Assembly: GCA_017432565.1 (NCBI GenBank)
Contig: JAFRIW010000046.1
Span: 1 to 64,000 of the forward strand
DNA: 64,000 nt
DNA from: Lachnospiraceae bacterium
GTDB lineage: Bacteria; Bacillota; Clostridia; Lachnospirales; Lachnospiraceae
Direction: 5' to 3'
The position numbers and the translations under genes are program-made. Shown piece by piece: positions 41,692 through 50,853 of the stretch. The stretch's first letter is position 1. The number at the start of each line of letters is the position of its first letter. The notes below the pieces were generated by a model. That model was not told the origin of the DNA and ran no database searches. It saw only the letters and a list, made by a program, of their open reading frames with translations.

Positions 41692-44600
41692 TCACTCCTC
41701 CTGCTGATCCCGGAACAGCTGTTTTACCAGATGAGCCGTGTAATCATATTTCTCCAGGCTCTCCAGTGCTTCCTCTTCCCGGTCCAGTGCGGAGAGCATC
41801 GCGATCCGGTTGATCATGCCGAAGCGGTCGTCCGACTCCTCAGGGATCCGGGCGTCCTGCCCGAGCGTTCCGCTCTCGACGATATTCTTCTCGTTGACAT
41901 CATCCGTAATGTAGTAATGCAGCTGCTCCCCGAAGAACAGCAGGAAGCCGGTCACATAGATTCCGCTGTACATCTCCTTCATGTCCCGCGTGCGGTAATC
42001 GGCGCGCCGTCCGCTTCCGTCCTCGGAGAAGTGATAGACCACGTGGCCGTGTCCCGCCGTGTCGCTGCGGTGTCCGCGGTACTCCACCAGCGTCTCGTCC
42101 GCGTAGGCCTGCAGATCCGGCAGGATGCCGATGAACTGGCGGAAGAACGGGAAGATGATTCCCTGCGTCATCAGATCTGTCAGGAAGAGCGTCGTGATCT
42201 CGAGCTCCTTCCCGCTGATGGAACTCACCTTTTCCGAGCGGTCCTTCAGCCAGGCGATCCGGCAGGAATCCAGGAGCGGCACGCCGCCCCGTCCGAGTGC
42301 GGTGATGCAGTCAAAAAGCGGCTGCGTCATGTCTGCATCTTCCGTCAGGTAATAGTGACAGCGCTGCGCGAGAGCCGCGGCCAGAAGCGCTTCCGGCGGA
42401 TCCTGTGCGGCGAAAGCCTCCAGGACTTCGCACTGGTTCGGCAGCTGCGCGCCCGTGTAGAGCATCTGGCGGACCATTCTGCGGCTGATATCATAGGTAT
42501 CCACACCATAGCTCAGATCTGCCTGCCGCACCTCCTCCAGCTCATCTGTGAGGCCGTCAAAGTACTGGTTCATATACTCCAGCAGATTCTCGTCGTATTT
42601 GCCGAGACGGAAGGTCTCATGCACAATCGCGGAGAGCGCCGGGTCCTCGGCGGTCTCCGAGGTCGACAGGTAACGGCTGCACAGATTCATCAGCGTCTTC
42701 GTGTCCACGCCGTGGACGCCGTAGATGCGGATCCAGCCCAGCGCCTTGTCGGAGAGCCCGCGCAGCACCATGTACTGCAGGATCTCATTCCGCTCGACAG
42801 CCTCGAGGCCGTCCGGCTCCGCCTCGGAGAGATATTTGTCCATCTCCCGGATGCAGTCATTCGCGTTGTAGTAAGTCAGCAGCTTGTTCCGGATTTCCCG
42901 GCGGACCTTCGGAAGAAGATCGCCCGAGGAGAGCAGCCGCTCAAAATGCCGCACCGTCTTGTCCGTGACATCGTAATAGGAACCGGTCATGCCGGACAGA
43001 TACAGGTCGAACCCGAAGTGATCCGTCTCATAGAAGGCGAGCTGCCGCGCATACTTTTCGTAATCCATCATGCGGTCGCACGTATAGGCGATGCTCGCCG
43101 CATAGCGGCTGCCGTTGCGGTCCTCGAAGAAGATCTGGTTCTCCTCTCCGTAGATCGGCAGATAGCAGATGCCGTTTTCAATCGGGAAGCTCTGCTCGCC
43201 GCGGAGCTTGTCGTAAACCAGCACCACCCTCCGGACTGCCGTGCGGCTGGTCCGGATCACACAGGTAAAGACAGCGGGCACCGCCGCCTGCGCCAGATCC
43301 TGCGTCAGCACCACGCCCGAGGACAGATACTGATCATACAGCACCTTCAGATCCTGGTTCATATGGCCGCGCAGAAGCTGGTCCTGCGTGAAGGCCCGAA
43401 TGCTGTCCTCATACTGCTGATAGATCTGTCCGTACAGGTTCTGGTTTTTCATCAGATACCGGTACAGATAGGCATTCCGCTCATAAGGCAGCGTTGACTG
43501 ATAGGCAAAATACATCAGGACGATCTGCGGAATCTCGCCGTCGTAATCCTCCGGCATCGAGAGCATGTAATATTCATACAGTCTGGTGATCTGCAGCTGT
43601 GCTTCCACGCCGCGCTGGAACCAGATGAAATATTTCTTGTCCGAGACATTTCCCTTGATCAGCAGTGAGCAGATGCAGGAGAGCGTCTCCGTCTGCAGGT
43701 GCGAGAGCTGTTCGTCCTCGTAGCCCCGCACCAGGACCCGGAACAGCGGCACGGAGAACAGCTTGCTGCGCTGCGCCAGATAGTTGATCTGGGACATGAC
43801 GCCGGGGGAGAGAATCCCCTCCTTGGACGCATAGTTTAAGATGCTCAGCTCAAACGGTCCGAGTTCGTAGAGAATCGCCGGGTTGAGCAGCACCATGCTG
43901 TAAGCCTCAATGTACAGAATCGGGCTGCGGGATCCCAGCCGGAATTCCTCGGAGAGCATCTTCCAGCGCATGGACGGCTTCTTCTGATACTCGTCCGACA
44001 GATACATAAGAAGCCAGGCGATCCGCCAGTTGGAAGGATCCCTGCGAAGCTTCTCTTCCACCGCGCGCGCGGCTTCCCCGGCGACCTCGCCGGCACCGCC
44101 CGTGCCTTCTTTTTCCGAAACGCACAGGGAAGTCAGATACAGGCGGTAGCAGTAAGCCGTATCATCCTCCGACGCATACTGTGTCAGCGGGAACGGATCT
44201 TCCTGCGGTTCCTCACTTCCCGCCCTGTACTGCTCATTCAGCCGGGCGAGCCGGTAGACGGCTTCATCCGATTTTTTCTGTGTGAGCAGAAGCTGGATCC
44301 GGTAGAGCTGGGCAATCGGATCGCTGCGGTCCAGCGCCGTCATCTGATCAATGACTTCCTCTGTCCGGGACATCCAGTCACTGCCCGGGATTTTGCGGGC
44401 TCTGAAATCCACATACAGGCGCATCAGGCGCGCCACGAGCTGCTCCTGTTCGCGCTCTCTCTTTGAGCCGAGCGCCTCCTTATCGGCCAGATGCGCCGAG
44501 ACCGGGATATGAATGCTTCCGAAAGGTGCGTAGAGACTCACCTTTCCGAAATTGTAACCGTCGTGCATCATGTCGGGGCTGATCTCGCACTCGATTTCAC

Positions 44601-45354
44601 ACCGGTTTCCGGAGAAGTCTTCCTCCGTCAGGACGGATTTCGATACACTGATGAAATTGCCCTCCGTGCCGATCTCCAGGTGCGTATAGCCCCAGCCGTT
44701 GCGGGTAATGACAAGCCGCTGCGTCACGATTCCCTCCGCGTCTGCCGGGATATCCAGACGGATTTCCCGCAGGTCCGGCAGGAACTCGACTGCCTGCTTC
44801 TGTCCGGAGGCAATCAGAAATTCTTCTACATTCTGCTCATTTCCGCGCTGATTGCACAGACCGCGGTAGAGGGTCTCCTGCTTCTTCTCCGTCTCGGGGA
44901 AGATCCGGATGAAATCGCGGTGGTAAAAGACCCGCACAGCCTCCGGCCAGGAGCTCTTGGCGAGATTGGTGAAATGATACAGATTCCGGCAGGCACCCAG
45001 CGAAGAGCTGATTTCCGGCGGAATAACCGAAATGGTATACGGCAGCCGGTATTCTCCCTGATTGGAGAGGATCCGGAAGCACCCCTCGATCTGGTCGCCC
45101 ACTTCAAAAGAGGAGGCGTCAACCCGGTACAGGACCACATCCTGTGTCCCCGTAAACCGCTCGCTGACGACAGACATGCACAGTCTGGAGGAGGTGACCT
45201 TTCCCTCTATGATCTGACCCGGCGCGCCGCTGATGGTGAAGGAGCCCTCCCGGGTCTGCCCGGGTGCGATTTCTATGCGGATCTCCTTTTCAGAAAGAGA
45301 GAGCGGCTCATCGATCGAGTGAAACTGTTCGCCGTTCATATTATACTTTTCCAT
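41692..45354 (-). CDS. DUF5717-type giant protein, 1220 aa
   Basis: No signal peptide. The N-terminal ~300 residues are beta-sandwich-like (LSLSEKEIRIEIAPGQTREGSFTI; GKVSLYAPFGSIHIPVSAHL). The middle ~500 residues are alpha-solenoid repeats (YRIQLLLTQKKSDEAVYRLARLNEQY, AWLLMYLSDEYQKKPSMRWKML). The C-terminus returns to beta structure with a Tyr-rich segment (YRGHRSDTAGHGHVVYHFSE). I recall the family as DUF5717. It is first of the three-gene module, with its own extended -10 promoter and an overlapping dyad (45421-45436). It looks like a scaffold for the actin/HSP70-like and TPR partners; nothing is known from sequence about the process. Confidence 0.65.
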   Translation of the reverse strand: MEKYNMNGEQFHSIDEPLSLSEKEIRIEIAPGQTREGSFTISGAPGQIIEGKVTSSRLCMSVVSERFTGTQDVVLYRVDASSFEVGDQIEGCFRILSNQGEYRLPYTISVIPPEISSSLGACRNLYHFTNLAKSSWPEAVRVFYHRDFIRIFPETEKKQETLYRGLCNQRGNEQNVEEFLIASGQKQAVEFLPDLREIRLDIPADAEGIVTQRLVITRNGWGYTHLEIGTEGNFISVSKSVLTEEDFSGNRCEIECEISPDMMHDGYNFGKVSLYAPFGSIHIPVSAHLADKEALGSKREREQEQLVARLMRLYVDFRARKIPGSDWMSRTEEVIDQMTALDRSDPIAQLYRIQLLLTQKKSDEAVYRLARLNEQYRAGSEEPQEDPFPLTQYASEDDTAYCYRLYLTSLCVSEKEGTGGAGEVAGEAARAVEEKLRRDPSNWRIAWLLMYLSDEYQKKPSMRWKMLSEEFRLGSRSPILYIEAYSMVLLNPAILYELGPFELSILNYASKEGILSPGVMSQINYLAQRSKLFSVPLFRVLVRGYEDEQLSHLQTETLSCICSLLIKGNVSDKKYFIWFQRGVEAQLQITRLYEYYMLSMPEDYDGEIPQIVLMYFAYQSTLPYERNAYLYRYLMKNQNLYGQIYQQYEDSIRAFTQDQLLRGHMNQDLKVLYDQYLSSGVVLTQDLAQAAVPAVFTCVIRTSRTAVRRVVLVYDKLRGEQSFPIENGICYLPIYGEENQIFFEDRNGSRYAASIAYTCDRMMDYEKYARQLAFYETDHFGFDLYLSGMTGSYYDVTDKTVRHFERLLSSGDLLPKVRREIRNKLLTYYNANDCIREMDKYLSEAEPDGLEAVERNEILQYMVLRGLSDKALGWIRIYGVHGVDTKTLMNLCSRYLSTSETAEDPALSAIVHETFRLGKYDENLLEYMNQYFDGLTDELEEVRQADLSYGVDTYDISRRMVRQMLYTGAQLPNQCEVLEAFAAQDPPEALLAAALAQRCHYYLTEDADMTQPLFDCITALGRGGVPLLDSCRIAWLKDRSEKVSSISGKELEITTLFLTDLMTQGIIFPFFRQFIGILPDLQAYADETLVEYRGHRSDTAGHGHVVYHFSEDGSGRRADYRTRDMKEMYSGIYVTGFLLFFGEQLHYYITDDVNEKNIVESGTLGQDARIPEESDDRFGMINRIAMLSALDREEEALESLEKYDYTAHLVKQLFRDQQEE

Positions 45355-45397
45355 AAAAAATACCCCCTGCGGGAATTTAAAAGCCCATACAGAGGGT

Positions 45398-45403
45398 ATT
45401 ATA
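45398..45403 (-). promoter_or_regulatory. extended -10 promoter of the DUF5717 module
   Basis: - strand TGG-TATAAT, about 45 bases before the start codon. No good -35 is seen, as is usual for extended -10 promoters. Confidence 0.6.
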
Positions 45404-45420
45404 CCATGGATTGATATTCT

Positions 45421-45436
45421 GTAGAAGTATTTCTAC
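45421..45436. promoter_or_regulatory. 16-bp operator-like dyad over the -35 region
   Basis: GTAGAA-GTAT-TTCTAC, perfect 6+4+6 inverted repeat located 17-33 bases upstream of the module's -10. A repressor bound here would block polymerase. Confidence 0.55.
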
Positions 45437-45450
45437 TAAATGTAGCGTAC

Positions 45451-45469
45451 GAAAAGGGTCTTTCAGACC
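45451..45469 (-). terminator. short terminator after htpG
   Basis: - strand GGTCT-GAA-AGACC then CTTTTC. A second short hairpin GCATA/TATGC lies between it and the htpG stop. Weak stems; termination may be partial. Confidence 0.45.
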
Positions 45470-45486
45470 TGTGCATAGGGTATGCC

Positions 45487-47604
45487 TTATGCTTCTTCCG
45501 TCATCATCAGCAGCACTTTGTTGCTCCGTTCGACGAAACGGGTCATCTCGTCGGCTTCGAGCGGTGCGTTCTGAAGCTTGGCCAGGTCATAGAGCTGTTC
45601 CAGGACAAGGCCTGCCTTTTCCTCTTCCTGATGCTCAAGCAGGTATTTCACCAGCGGATGGTTCGCGTTGAGCACAAGGGTCCTGCCCTCTTTGCCGAAC
45701 GCGCCGAGATCCATGCCGTTCGCCGCGTACATCTTCATCATGTCGGCCATGCGGCGGCTCTGTTCATTGACCGTCAGCAGTGCCGCGATCTTCTTGTCCT
45801 TCAGCTTCTGCAGGCTGACCGTGATCTGCTCGTCCTTCAGTGTCTTCTTCACGGATTCGGAAAGACTCTCTTCCTGCTTCTTCAGCTCCTCGGCGGCCTT
45901 CTTGCCGGTGCGGCTCTTCAGCGCCTCGGTCACATCCGCGTCGATTCTCGCAAAATGCAGTCCCTCGTTCTTCGCCTCCAGCTGGGAGATGAACGGCTGA
46001 TCGATGTTCTGATTCAGCACAAAGGCCTGCATCTTCGCCTGGCGGAACATGTTGATGTACTGGCTCTGCTGCTGTTCATCGGTCACATAGTAGATGGTGT
46101 GATCCTTCTCCTGCTCTTCCTCCGGCGTCTCTTCCGCGGCTTTCTCCTGATCGTCCACGACCTCCGCCTCGACCGGCGCGCCGTTCTCGTCCACGGCCTT
46201 CTCACCTTCCGGTTTCTCACCTTCCGGCTTCTCCGCATCCGGATCCACGCAGTTGACCTCCAGTGCCTCCGGCGTCGCGTGATACTTTCCGTCAAGATCG
46301 CGGAACAGAATATAATCCGTCATCTTCTGGCAGAACTTCTCGTCGCGCAGGCATCCGTACTTGATGAACGGGCTGATATCGTCCCAGTACTTCTCATAGT
46401 TTTCGCGGTCGGTCTTGCACATGCCGGACAGCTTGTCCGCCACCTTCTTGGTGATATACTCCGAAATCTTCTGCACAAACCCGTCGTTCTGCAGCGCGCT
46501 CCGGGAGACGTTCAGCGGCAGATCCGGGCAGTCGATCACGCCCTTTAAGAGCATCAGGAATTCCGGAATGACTTCCTTGATATTGTCCGCGATGAAGACC
46601 TGGTTGTTGTAGAGCTTGATTTTGCCCTCAATGGACTCATACTCAATGTTGATCTTCGGGAAATACAGGATGCCCTTGAGGTTGAAGGGGTAATCCATGT
46701 TCAGGTGAATCCAGAACAGCGGCTCCTTGTAATCATTGAAGACCTTTCTGTAGAACGCCCGGTATTCCTCATCCGTGCAGTCCTTCGGCGTCTTGGCCCA
46801 CAGCGGATGCGTGTCGTTGATCAGCTCAGGGCGCTTACGGATTTTGAGTTTCTTCTCCTCCGGCTCCGCGGGCTCTTCGCCCTCTTTTGCTTCCTTCTTC
46901 TCCGGCTCGATGGTTTCCAGGACGATGTCGTCCGGCCTGCGGTCGGACTCGGGGATGATCTGTGTCTCCTTCGTGTCTTTTACGGAGAGGAAGATCTGTG
47001 TCGGCATAAAGCCGCAGTACTTCTCCAGAACTTCCTTCGCGCGGTAGTAATTGGAAAACTCGACGCAGTCCTCGGTCAGGTAAAGTGTGATGGTCGTGCC
47101 GAAGTGATCTCTTGAGGTCTCTTCCATGGTGAATTCGGAGGAGCCGTCGCACTCCCAGTGCACCGCCTTCGCGCCTTTCTGATAGGAAAGCGTATCGATG
47201 GTGACGCGCTCCGCGACCATGAAGGAGGAGTAGAAGCCCAGTCCGAAGTGACCGATGATCTGGTCGTCGTTCGCCTTGTCCTTATACTTGGTCATGAAGG
47301 CTTCCGCGCCGGAGAAGGCGATGTTGTTGATATATTCCTTCACTTCGTCGGCGGTCATGCCGATACCGTTGTCCGTCACCTGAATGGTCTTCTCCTCCGG
47401 GTCCAGCACCACGTCGATTCTCGCCTGATAGCCTTCCGGCAGGGAAAACTCACCCATCACATCCAGCTTCTTCAGCTTCGTAATGGCATCGCAGCCGTTG
47501 GAAACCAGCTCGCGAAGGAAAATGTCGTGATCGCTGTACAGCCACTTTTTGATGATCGGAAACATGTTTTCGCTATTGATTGATAATGATCCTCGTTCAG
47601 CCAT
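45487..47604 (-). CDS. htpG: molecular chaperone HtpG (HSP90)
   Basis: 705 aa. GHKL ATPase head: LRELVSNGCDAITKL (catalytic Glu/Asn), VTDNGIGMT and IGHFGLGFYSSFMVA. The middle domain carries PLNVSRSALQ (catalytic-loop Arg). Inserts are longer than in E. coli: a charged stretch around residues 235-255 (EPEKKEAKEGEEPAEPEEKK) and a Glu-rich insert around 460-505 with repeats of PEGEK and EEAPEEE type. The C-terminus has the dimerisation region. Ribosome site AAAGGAG. A promoter and a perfect CIRCE operator lie upstream, so it should be under HrcA heat-shock control. Confidence 0.95.
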   Translation of the reverse strand: MAERGSLSINSENMFPIIKKWLYSDHDIFLRELVSNGCDAITKLKKLDVMGEFSLPEGYQARIDVVLDPEEKTIQVTDNGIGMTADEVKEYINNIAFSGAEAFMTKYKDKANDDQIIGHFGLGFYSSFMVAERVTIDTLSYQKGAKAVHWECDGSSEFTMEETSRDHFGTTITLYLTEDCVEFSNYYRAKEVLEKYCGFMPTQIFLSVKDTKETQIIPESDRRPDDIVLETIEPEKKEAKEGEEPAEPEEKKLKIRKRPELINDTHPLWAKTPKDCTDEEYRAFYRKVFNDYKEPLFWIHLNMDYPFNLKGILYFPKINIEYESIEGKIKLYNNQVFIADNIKEVIPEFLMLLKGVIDCPDLPLNVSRSALQNDGFVQKISEYITKKVADKLSGMCKTDRENYEKYWDDISPFIKYGCLRDEKFCQKMTDYILFRDLDGKYHATPEALEVNCVDPDAEKPEGEKPEGEKAVDENGAPVEAEVVDDQEKAAEETPEEEQEKDHTIYYVTDEQQQSQYINMFRQAKMQAFVLNQNIDQPFISQLEAKNEGLHFARIDADVTEALKSRTGKKAAEELKKQEESLSESVKKTLKDEQITVSLQKLKDKKIAALLTVNEQSRRMADMMKMYAANGMDLGAFGKEGRTLVLNANHPLVKYLLEHQEEEKAGLVLEQLYDLAKLQNAPLEADEMTRFVERSNKVLLMMTEEA

Positions 47605-47666
47605 TTCAAGTACTCCTTTTTCTATTTCTCCGGGATGAAAACCGGTTTATTTCTGCTTTCTACGAG

Positions 47667-47695
47667 AGTATAGCCCCCTCTTTCGGGAAAATCAA
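47667..47695 (-). promoter_or_regulatory. htpG promoter
   Basis: - strand TTGATT, 17 bases, TATACT, about 60 bases before the htpG ATG. Its -35 lies 7 bases from the CIRCE element. Confidence 0.75.
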
Positions 47696-47702
47696 TAAAA
47701 AA

Positions 47703-47729
47703 TTAGCACTCAATATATCAGAGTGCTAA
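47703..47729. promoter_or_regulatory. CIRCE element (HrcA operator) upstream of htpG
   Basis: TTAGCACTC, 9 bases, GAGTGCTAA: both arms match the CIRCE consensus exactly. It controls groE and dnaK operons in Firmicutes; here it is placed at htpG. Confidence 0.95.
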
Positions 47730-47793
47730 TAGTTCACCGCAATTCCTTTATTTTCAGGCTTTCCGGCAATTCTTAATTTTTCATAAACCATCG

Positions 47794-47810
47794 TTGACTT
47801 ATTCAGTCAA
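47794..47810. other. short dyad between the 123-aa gene and htpG
   Basis: TTGACT-TATTC-AGTCAA, a perfect 6-bp inverted repeat just after the stop of the upstream gene; may be a weak 3' hairpin. Confidence 0.4.
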
Positions 47811-47818
47811 AATCCGGT

Positions 47819-48190
47819 TCAATCCACAATAATAACCTTTTCCAGGACATTGCGCTTCTTCTCGTCCAGAATCATGAAGGGCGTATCCCAGTCGCAGGCC
47901 TTCTCCGCCGGATCCACATCCGGGCGCCACTCGCGCATCGTCTCCCAGTAGACGGTGTAGCCGCGGCCGGCGTCATCCCTTGCGTGTGCCTTGAACCAGA
48001 TCTCGGAAAGCCCCGTCTCCAGCTCATGGCCGCGCTTGTCGTACTCGGGCTGGAACGCACCTTCGTATCCGCTCCTGTACGGCTCCTGTGTCAGCCGGAT
48101 TTCGCGGGGGTTTTCTTTCTCTGCTCCGCCGTCGCCGAGACGCTCCAGAAAATCTCCGACCCTGCCAAGCGCTGTCTTATCCATCTTCAT
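47819..48190 (-). CDS. hypothetical protein, 123 aa
   Basis: Soluble, no signal peptide. The C-terminal half is rich in Trp and Tyr (GRGYTVYWETMREWRPDVD, CDWDTPFMILD) and ends in a charged beta segment (KRNVLEKVIIVD). Residues 1-40 are a charged helix plus loop. Not recognised. It lies 33 bases after the PpiC-type gene on the same strand, behind GGAGCAGA, and may be the last gene of the thymidylate/HflKC run, since htpG has its own promoter after it. Confidence 0.55.
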   Translation of the reverse strand: MKMDKTALGRVGDFLERLGDGGAEKENPREIRLTQEPYRSGYEGAFQPEYDKRGHELETGLSEIWFKAHARDDAGRGYTVYWETMREWRPDVDPAEKACDWDTPFMILDEKKRNVLEKVIIVD

Positions 48191-48223
48191 TCTGCTCCTC
48201 CGTTTTCTGTCCTGATATTTATT

Positions 48224-49339
48224 TTATTCTTCCCCGGCCGCAAAGCTGCTGCGGCACAGCTCATAGAATCCGCCTGCCTGTACTGCCTCGTCCCGGCACA
48301 GAACCACCTGCGCGTACTGTTCCTCATTCAGAGTGTAATCCAGATTTTCCGCAAAGCGGTTATATTCCTGTTCAAAAGCTTCTTCCCGGCGCTCCCGGGC
48401 GATCTGAATCTTCTTCTCTTCCGTCTGTGCGCGGTTGATGCTGCTGATCAGCTGCAGGATACAGTATCCTTCCTTCGTCTCCAGGATCCCGCTGATCTCC
48501 CCCTCCGCCAGGCTGTAGGCGGTCTCCTCGATCACCGGCTCCGCCTCGCCGCGGGAAAGGACCAGAAACACCTTTTCTCCTTCATTGTACTCCGCGGCCA
48601 CGGTCATGAAATCCTCACCGGCGTCCAGCAGTGCTTTGGCTCTCTGCGCACGGGAAAGCGAGCTCTCATCCAGAACCAGGTTCTCATAATTTCCCTGCAT
48701 GGCCGCCTCCCGGACAGCCTCCGCGCCTTCGGCGTTTGCCCGCACGGAATTGTAGGGGATCAGAATCTGGTGCAGCTCGACGCTGCGCGCCTCATCGTCG
48801 CTCACCTCCGGGTTGACCGCTTCGAGGATGCTTCTGTAAGTCCAGACAGCCAGTTCATACCGCTCAAAAATCGTCTCCAGGGCTGCCTGCTCCTGCTCGG
48901 GATCCTCCGGAAGCAGAAGCCATGCGCGGTCAGCCCCGCTTAGTCCGGCGGCATATTCCCGCGCCGTTTCGTCTGCCAGCGCCTTCTCTTTGTCGGTCAG
49001 TACAAGGCCCCGGCTCCGGCCCATCTGGGAGAGTGTCGCAATGCGGGCAGCTCTCGAGAGGGCATTTTCCCGCATCAGCGCAGCCAGCTTCTCTCCGTCT
49101 TCTCCGTCCCAGACATTCTGTCCGTAGCGCTCTTCATACTCCTTCTGCATGCTGAGCGTGTAGAGCCGCATCTCCGTCAGGCCGACTTCCTCCTCCCCGA
49201 TCCGGAAAACCGTATCCTCGGGAAATCCGGAGGTGAGCACGACCCGGCCGCCGCACCCCGCAAGCATCAGCGCCAGTATCAGCAGCGTGAGCGCAAGCCG
49301 CACGCCCGGGCTTCTTCCTGTCCTCCGCATCCCGCTCAT
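48224..49339 (-). CDS. PpiC/SurA-type peptidyl-prolyl isomerase lipoprotein
   Basis: 371 aa. Signal with lipobox: LALTLLILALMLAGCGG, Cys about 29, so surface-anchored. The layout matches PrsA/SurA-like foldases: an N-terminal helical SurA-N region (FRIGEEEVGLTEMRLYTLSMQ), then a parvulin-like domain from about residue 195 (ELHQILIPYN ... AKALLDAGEDFMTVAAEYNE ... LAEGEISGILETKEGYCILQLIS), then a C-terminal helical tail. It should help secreted proteins fold outside the membrane. Its ATG overlaps the dihydrofolate reductase stop by 4 bases. Confidence 0.85.
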   Translation of the reverse strand: MSGMRRTGRSPGVRLALTLLILALMLAGCGGRVVLTSGFPEDTVFRIGEEEVGLTEMRLYTLSMQKEYEERYGQNVWDGEDGEKLAALMRENALSRAARIATLSQMGRSRGLVLTDKEKALADETAREYAAGLSGADRAWLLLPEDPEQEQAALETIFERYELAVWTYRSILEAVNPEVSDDEARSVELHQILIPYNSVRANAEGAEAVREAAMQGNYENLVLDESSLSRAQRAKALLDAGEDFMTVAAEYNEGEKVFLVLSRGEAEPVIEETAYSLAEGEISGILETKEGYCILQLISSINRAQTEEKKIQIARERREEAFEQEYNRFAENLDYTLNEEQYAQVVLCRDEAVQAGGFYELCRSSFAAGEE

Positions 49340-49824
49340 CGCCTCTCGTACTTCATGAAAGTATACGGGATGTCAAAATAGGTCTGCTCGTCCGATTCAG
49401 CGGTGACCTCCCAGTCCGGATCCTCATCCAGGTTCGGGAAAAAGGCGTCCGCCTCATAGGCATAGTCAACTTTGGTCACATGGACCGTGTCGCAGTACGG
49501 AAGCATCTGGCGGTAAATGCTGTCGCCGCCGATGATATAAATATCCTCCTGCGGATAATCCTTTAAGAGCTCAAGCAGTTCCTCCACGCTGTGGACGCAC
49601 TGCGCGCCTTTTACGGCATAATCCGGATTGCGCGACAGGATGATATTCTCGCGCTGTGCAAGAGGCTGCGCGAGCGGAAAGGTCTCCAGGGTTTTGCGTC
49701 CGTACACGACAACCTTCCCCTGTGTCTCCTGCCGGAACATCTTATGATCCGCCGGAATGCTGACCAGAAGCTTTCCCTTATTGCCGATCGCCCAGTTTCT
49801 GTCTACTGCCACAATAGCGTTCAT
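49336..49824 (-). CDS. folA: dihydrofolate reductase
   Basis: 162 aa from ATG at 49824 (ATGAGGTGAAC upstream; a 13-residue longer reading has no site). It reduces dihydrofolate with NADPH. AIVAVDRNWAIGNKGKLLVSIPADHKMFRQ has the substrate-side Asp in PADHKMF. VVVYGRKTLETFP is the NADPH loop, and IYIIGGDSIYRQML the second Gly-Gly motif. It pairs with thymidylate synthase 50 bases upstream, which makes dihydrofolate. Confidence 0.95.
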   Translation of the reverse strand: MNAIVAVDRNWAIGNKGKLLVSIPADHKMFRQETQGKVVVYGRKTLETFPLAQPLAQRENIILSRNPDYAVKGAQCVHSVEELLELLKDYPQEDIYIIGGDSIYRQMLPYCDTVHVTKVDYAYEADAFFPNLDEDPDWEVTAESDEQTYFDIPYTFMKYERR

Positions 49825-49874
49825 GTTCACCTCATTTTTTCTGCAGTGCCTGCTCCTTCGCACCGTGACCGCAC

Positions 49875-50849
49875 TCAGATCGCAACTTCGATATTGCGGA
49901 TCTGCTCACCCGCGACTTCGTATCCGATCAGCTCCACATCGTTTTTCGTGAAGCGGTAAAAATCATGAATGTCCGGATTGAGTCTGAACTGCGGCGCGGG
50001 CTTCGGCTCCCGCCGGATCAGCTCGCGCAGTGCCTCCTGATGACGGTCGTAGCAGTGGCAGTCCACCTGCAGATGTACGAACTCGCCCGGCTCCATGTCA
50101 CAGACCTGGGCGATCATATGAATCAGCACTGCGTACTGGCAGATGTTCCAGGCCATCGCGGCCAGGACGTCCTGCGAGCGCTGATGCAGCACTGCGTTCA
50201 GTGTCATCTTCTCGTGCCCGGGCTTCTGCGTGACGTTAAAGGTCATGCTGTAGGCGCAGGGCTCCAGATGCATGTCATGCAGATCCTCCGGATCCCACAT
50301 GGTCGTCATGATGCGGCGGCTGTAGGGCGTATTCTTCAGGTCGTAGATCACTTTGTCGACCTGGTCCATCTTCCAGAGATCTTCCGCCGTCTCGCGCACG
50401 GCCGCGACGCGGTCCTCGCGCTTCCAGGAGAGGCCGTCCTCGGAGAGTCCGTAGCCGTCCTGTGCGGGAAACGCGACAGCCAGTCCCTCTTCCTTTACAT
50501 CGCGGTACGGGTGCTTTTTCGCCATCTGATAGCCGTAAGCTTTTCCGATGGAGCCCGTCTCATCCGCCCACTCGTCCCAGACATGACTGCCCAGATCGTG
50601 AATGTTGTTGCTCTTCTTCTGCCAGATCCAGAGCATCTCATCCGTCGCGGATTTGATCGGTGTCTTGCGGAGGGTCACAATCGGAAATTCCTCGGACAGA
50701 TCGTACCGGTTGACGACGCCGAACTGCTTGATGGTGTAGGCGGCGGTCCCGTCCGGCCAGTGCGGGCGGACCTTCTGTCCGACCGTCGAAGTTCCGTTCT
50801 CCAGAATATCCGTCACAGTCCTGATAAATACCTGATCAGCATAACTCAT
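49875..50849 (-). CDS. thyA: thymidylate synthase (ThyA)
   Basis: 324 aa. It methylates dUMP with methylene-tetrahydrofolate. The active Cys is in LEPCAYSMTFNV (Cys 198), preceded by the phosphate-binding PYSRRIMTTMW and followed by LHQRSQDVLAAMAWNICQYA (Arg-Ser-Asp dUMP contacts) and VDCHCYDRHQEAL. The catalytic loop reads EPCAY rather than the common PPCHT, and the protein is longer than E. coli ThyA (264) owing to an insert near residues 105-150. This is the form common in clostridia. It starts 5 bases after the hflC stop. Confidence 0.93.
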   Translation of the reverse strand: MSYADQVFIRTVTDILENGTSTVGQKVRPHWPDGTAAYTIKQFGVVNRYDLSEEFPIVTLRKTPIKSATDEMLWIWQKKSNNIHDLGSHVWDEWADETGSIGKAYGYQMAKKHPYRDVKEEGLAVAFPAQDGYGLSEDGLSWKREDRVAAVRETAEDLWKMDQVDKVIYDLKNTPYSRRIMTTMWDPEDLHDMHLEPCAYSMTFNVTQKPGHEKMTLNAVLHQRSQDVLAAMAWNICQYAVLIHMIAQVCDMEPGEFVHLQVDCHCYDRHQEALRELIRREPKPAPQFRLNPDIHDFYRFTKNDVELIGYEVAGEQIRNIEVAI

Positions 50850-50853
50850 GATC

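Noticed and set aside
41671..43497. 608-codon open frame on the + strand
   Set aside because: Antisense to the DUF5717-type gene; no ribosome site or recognisable fold.
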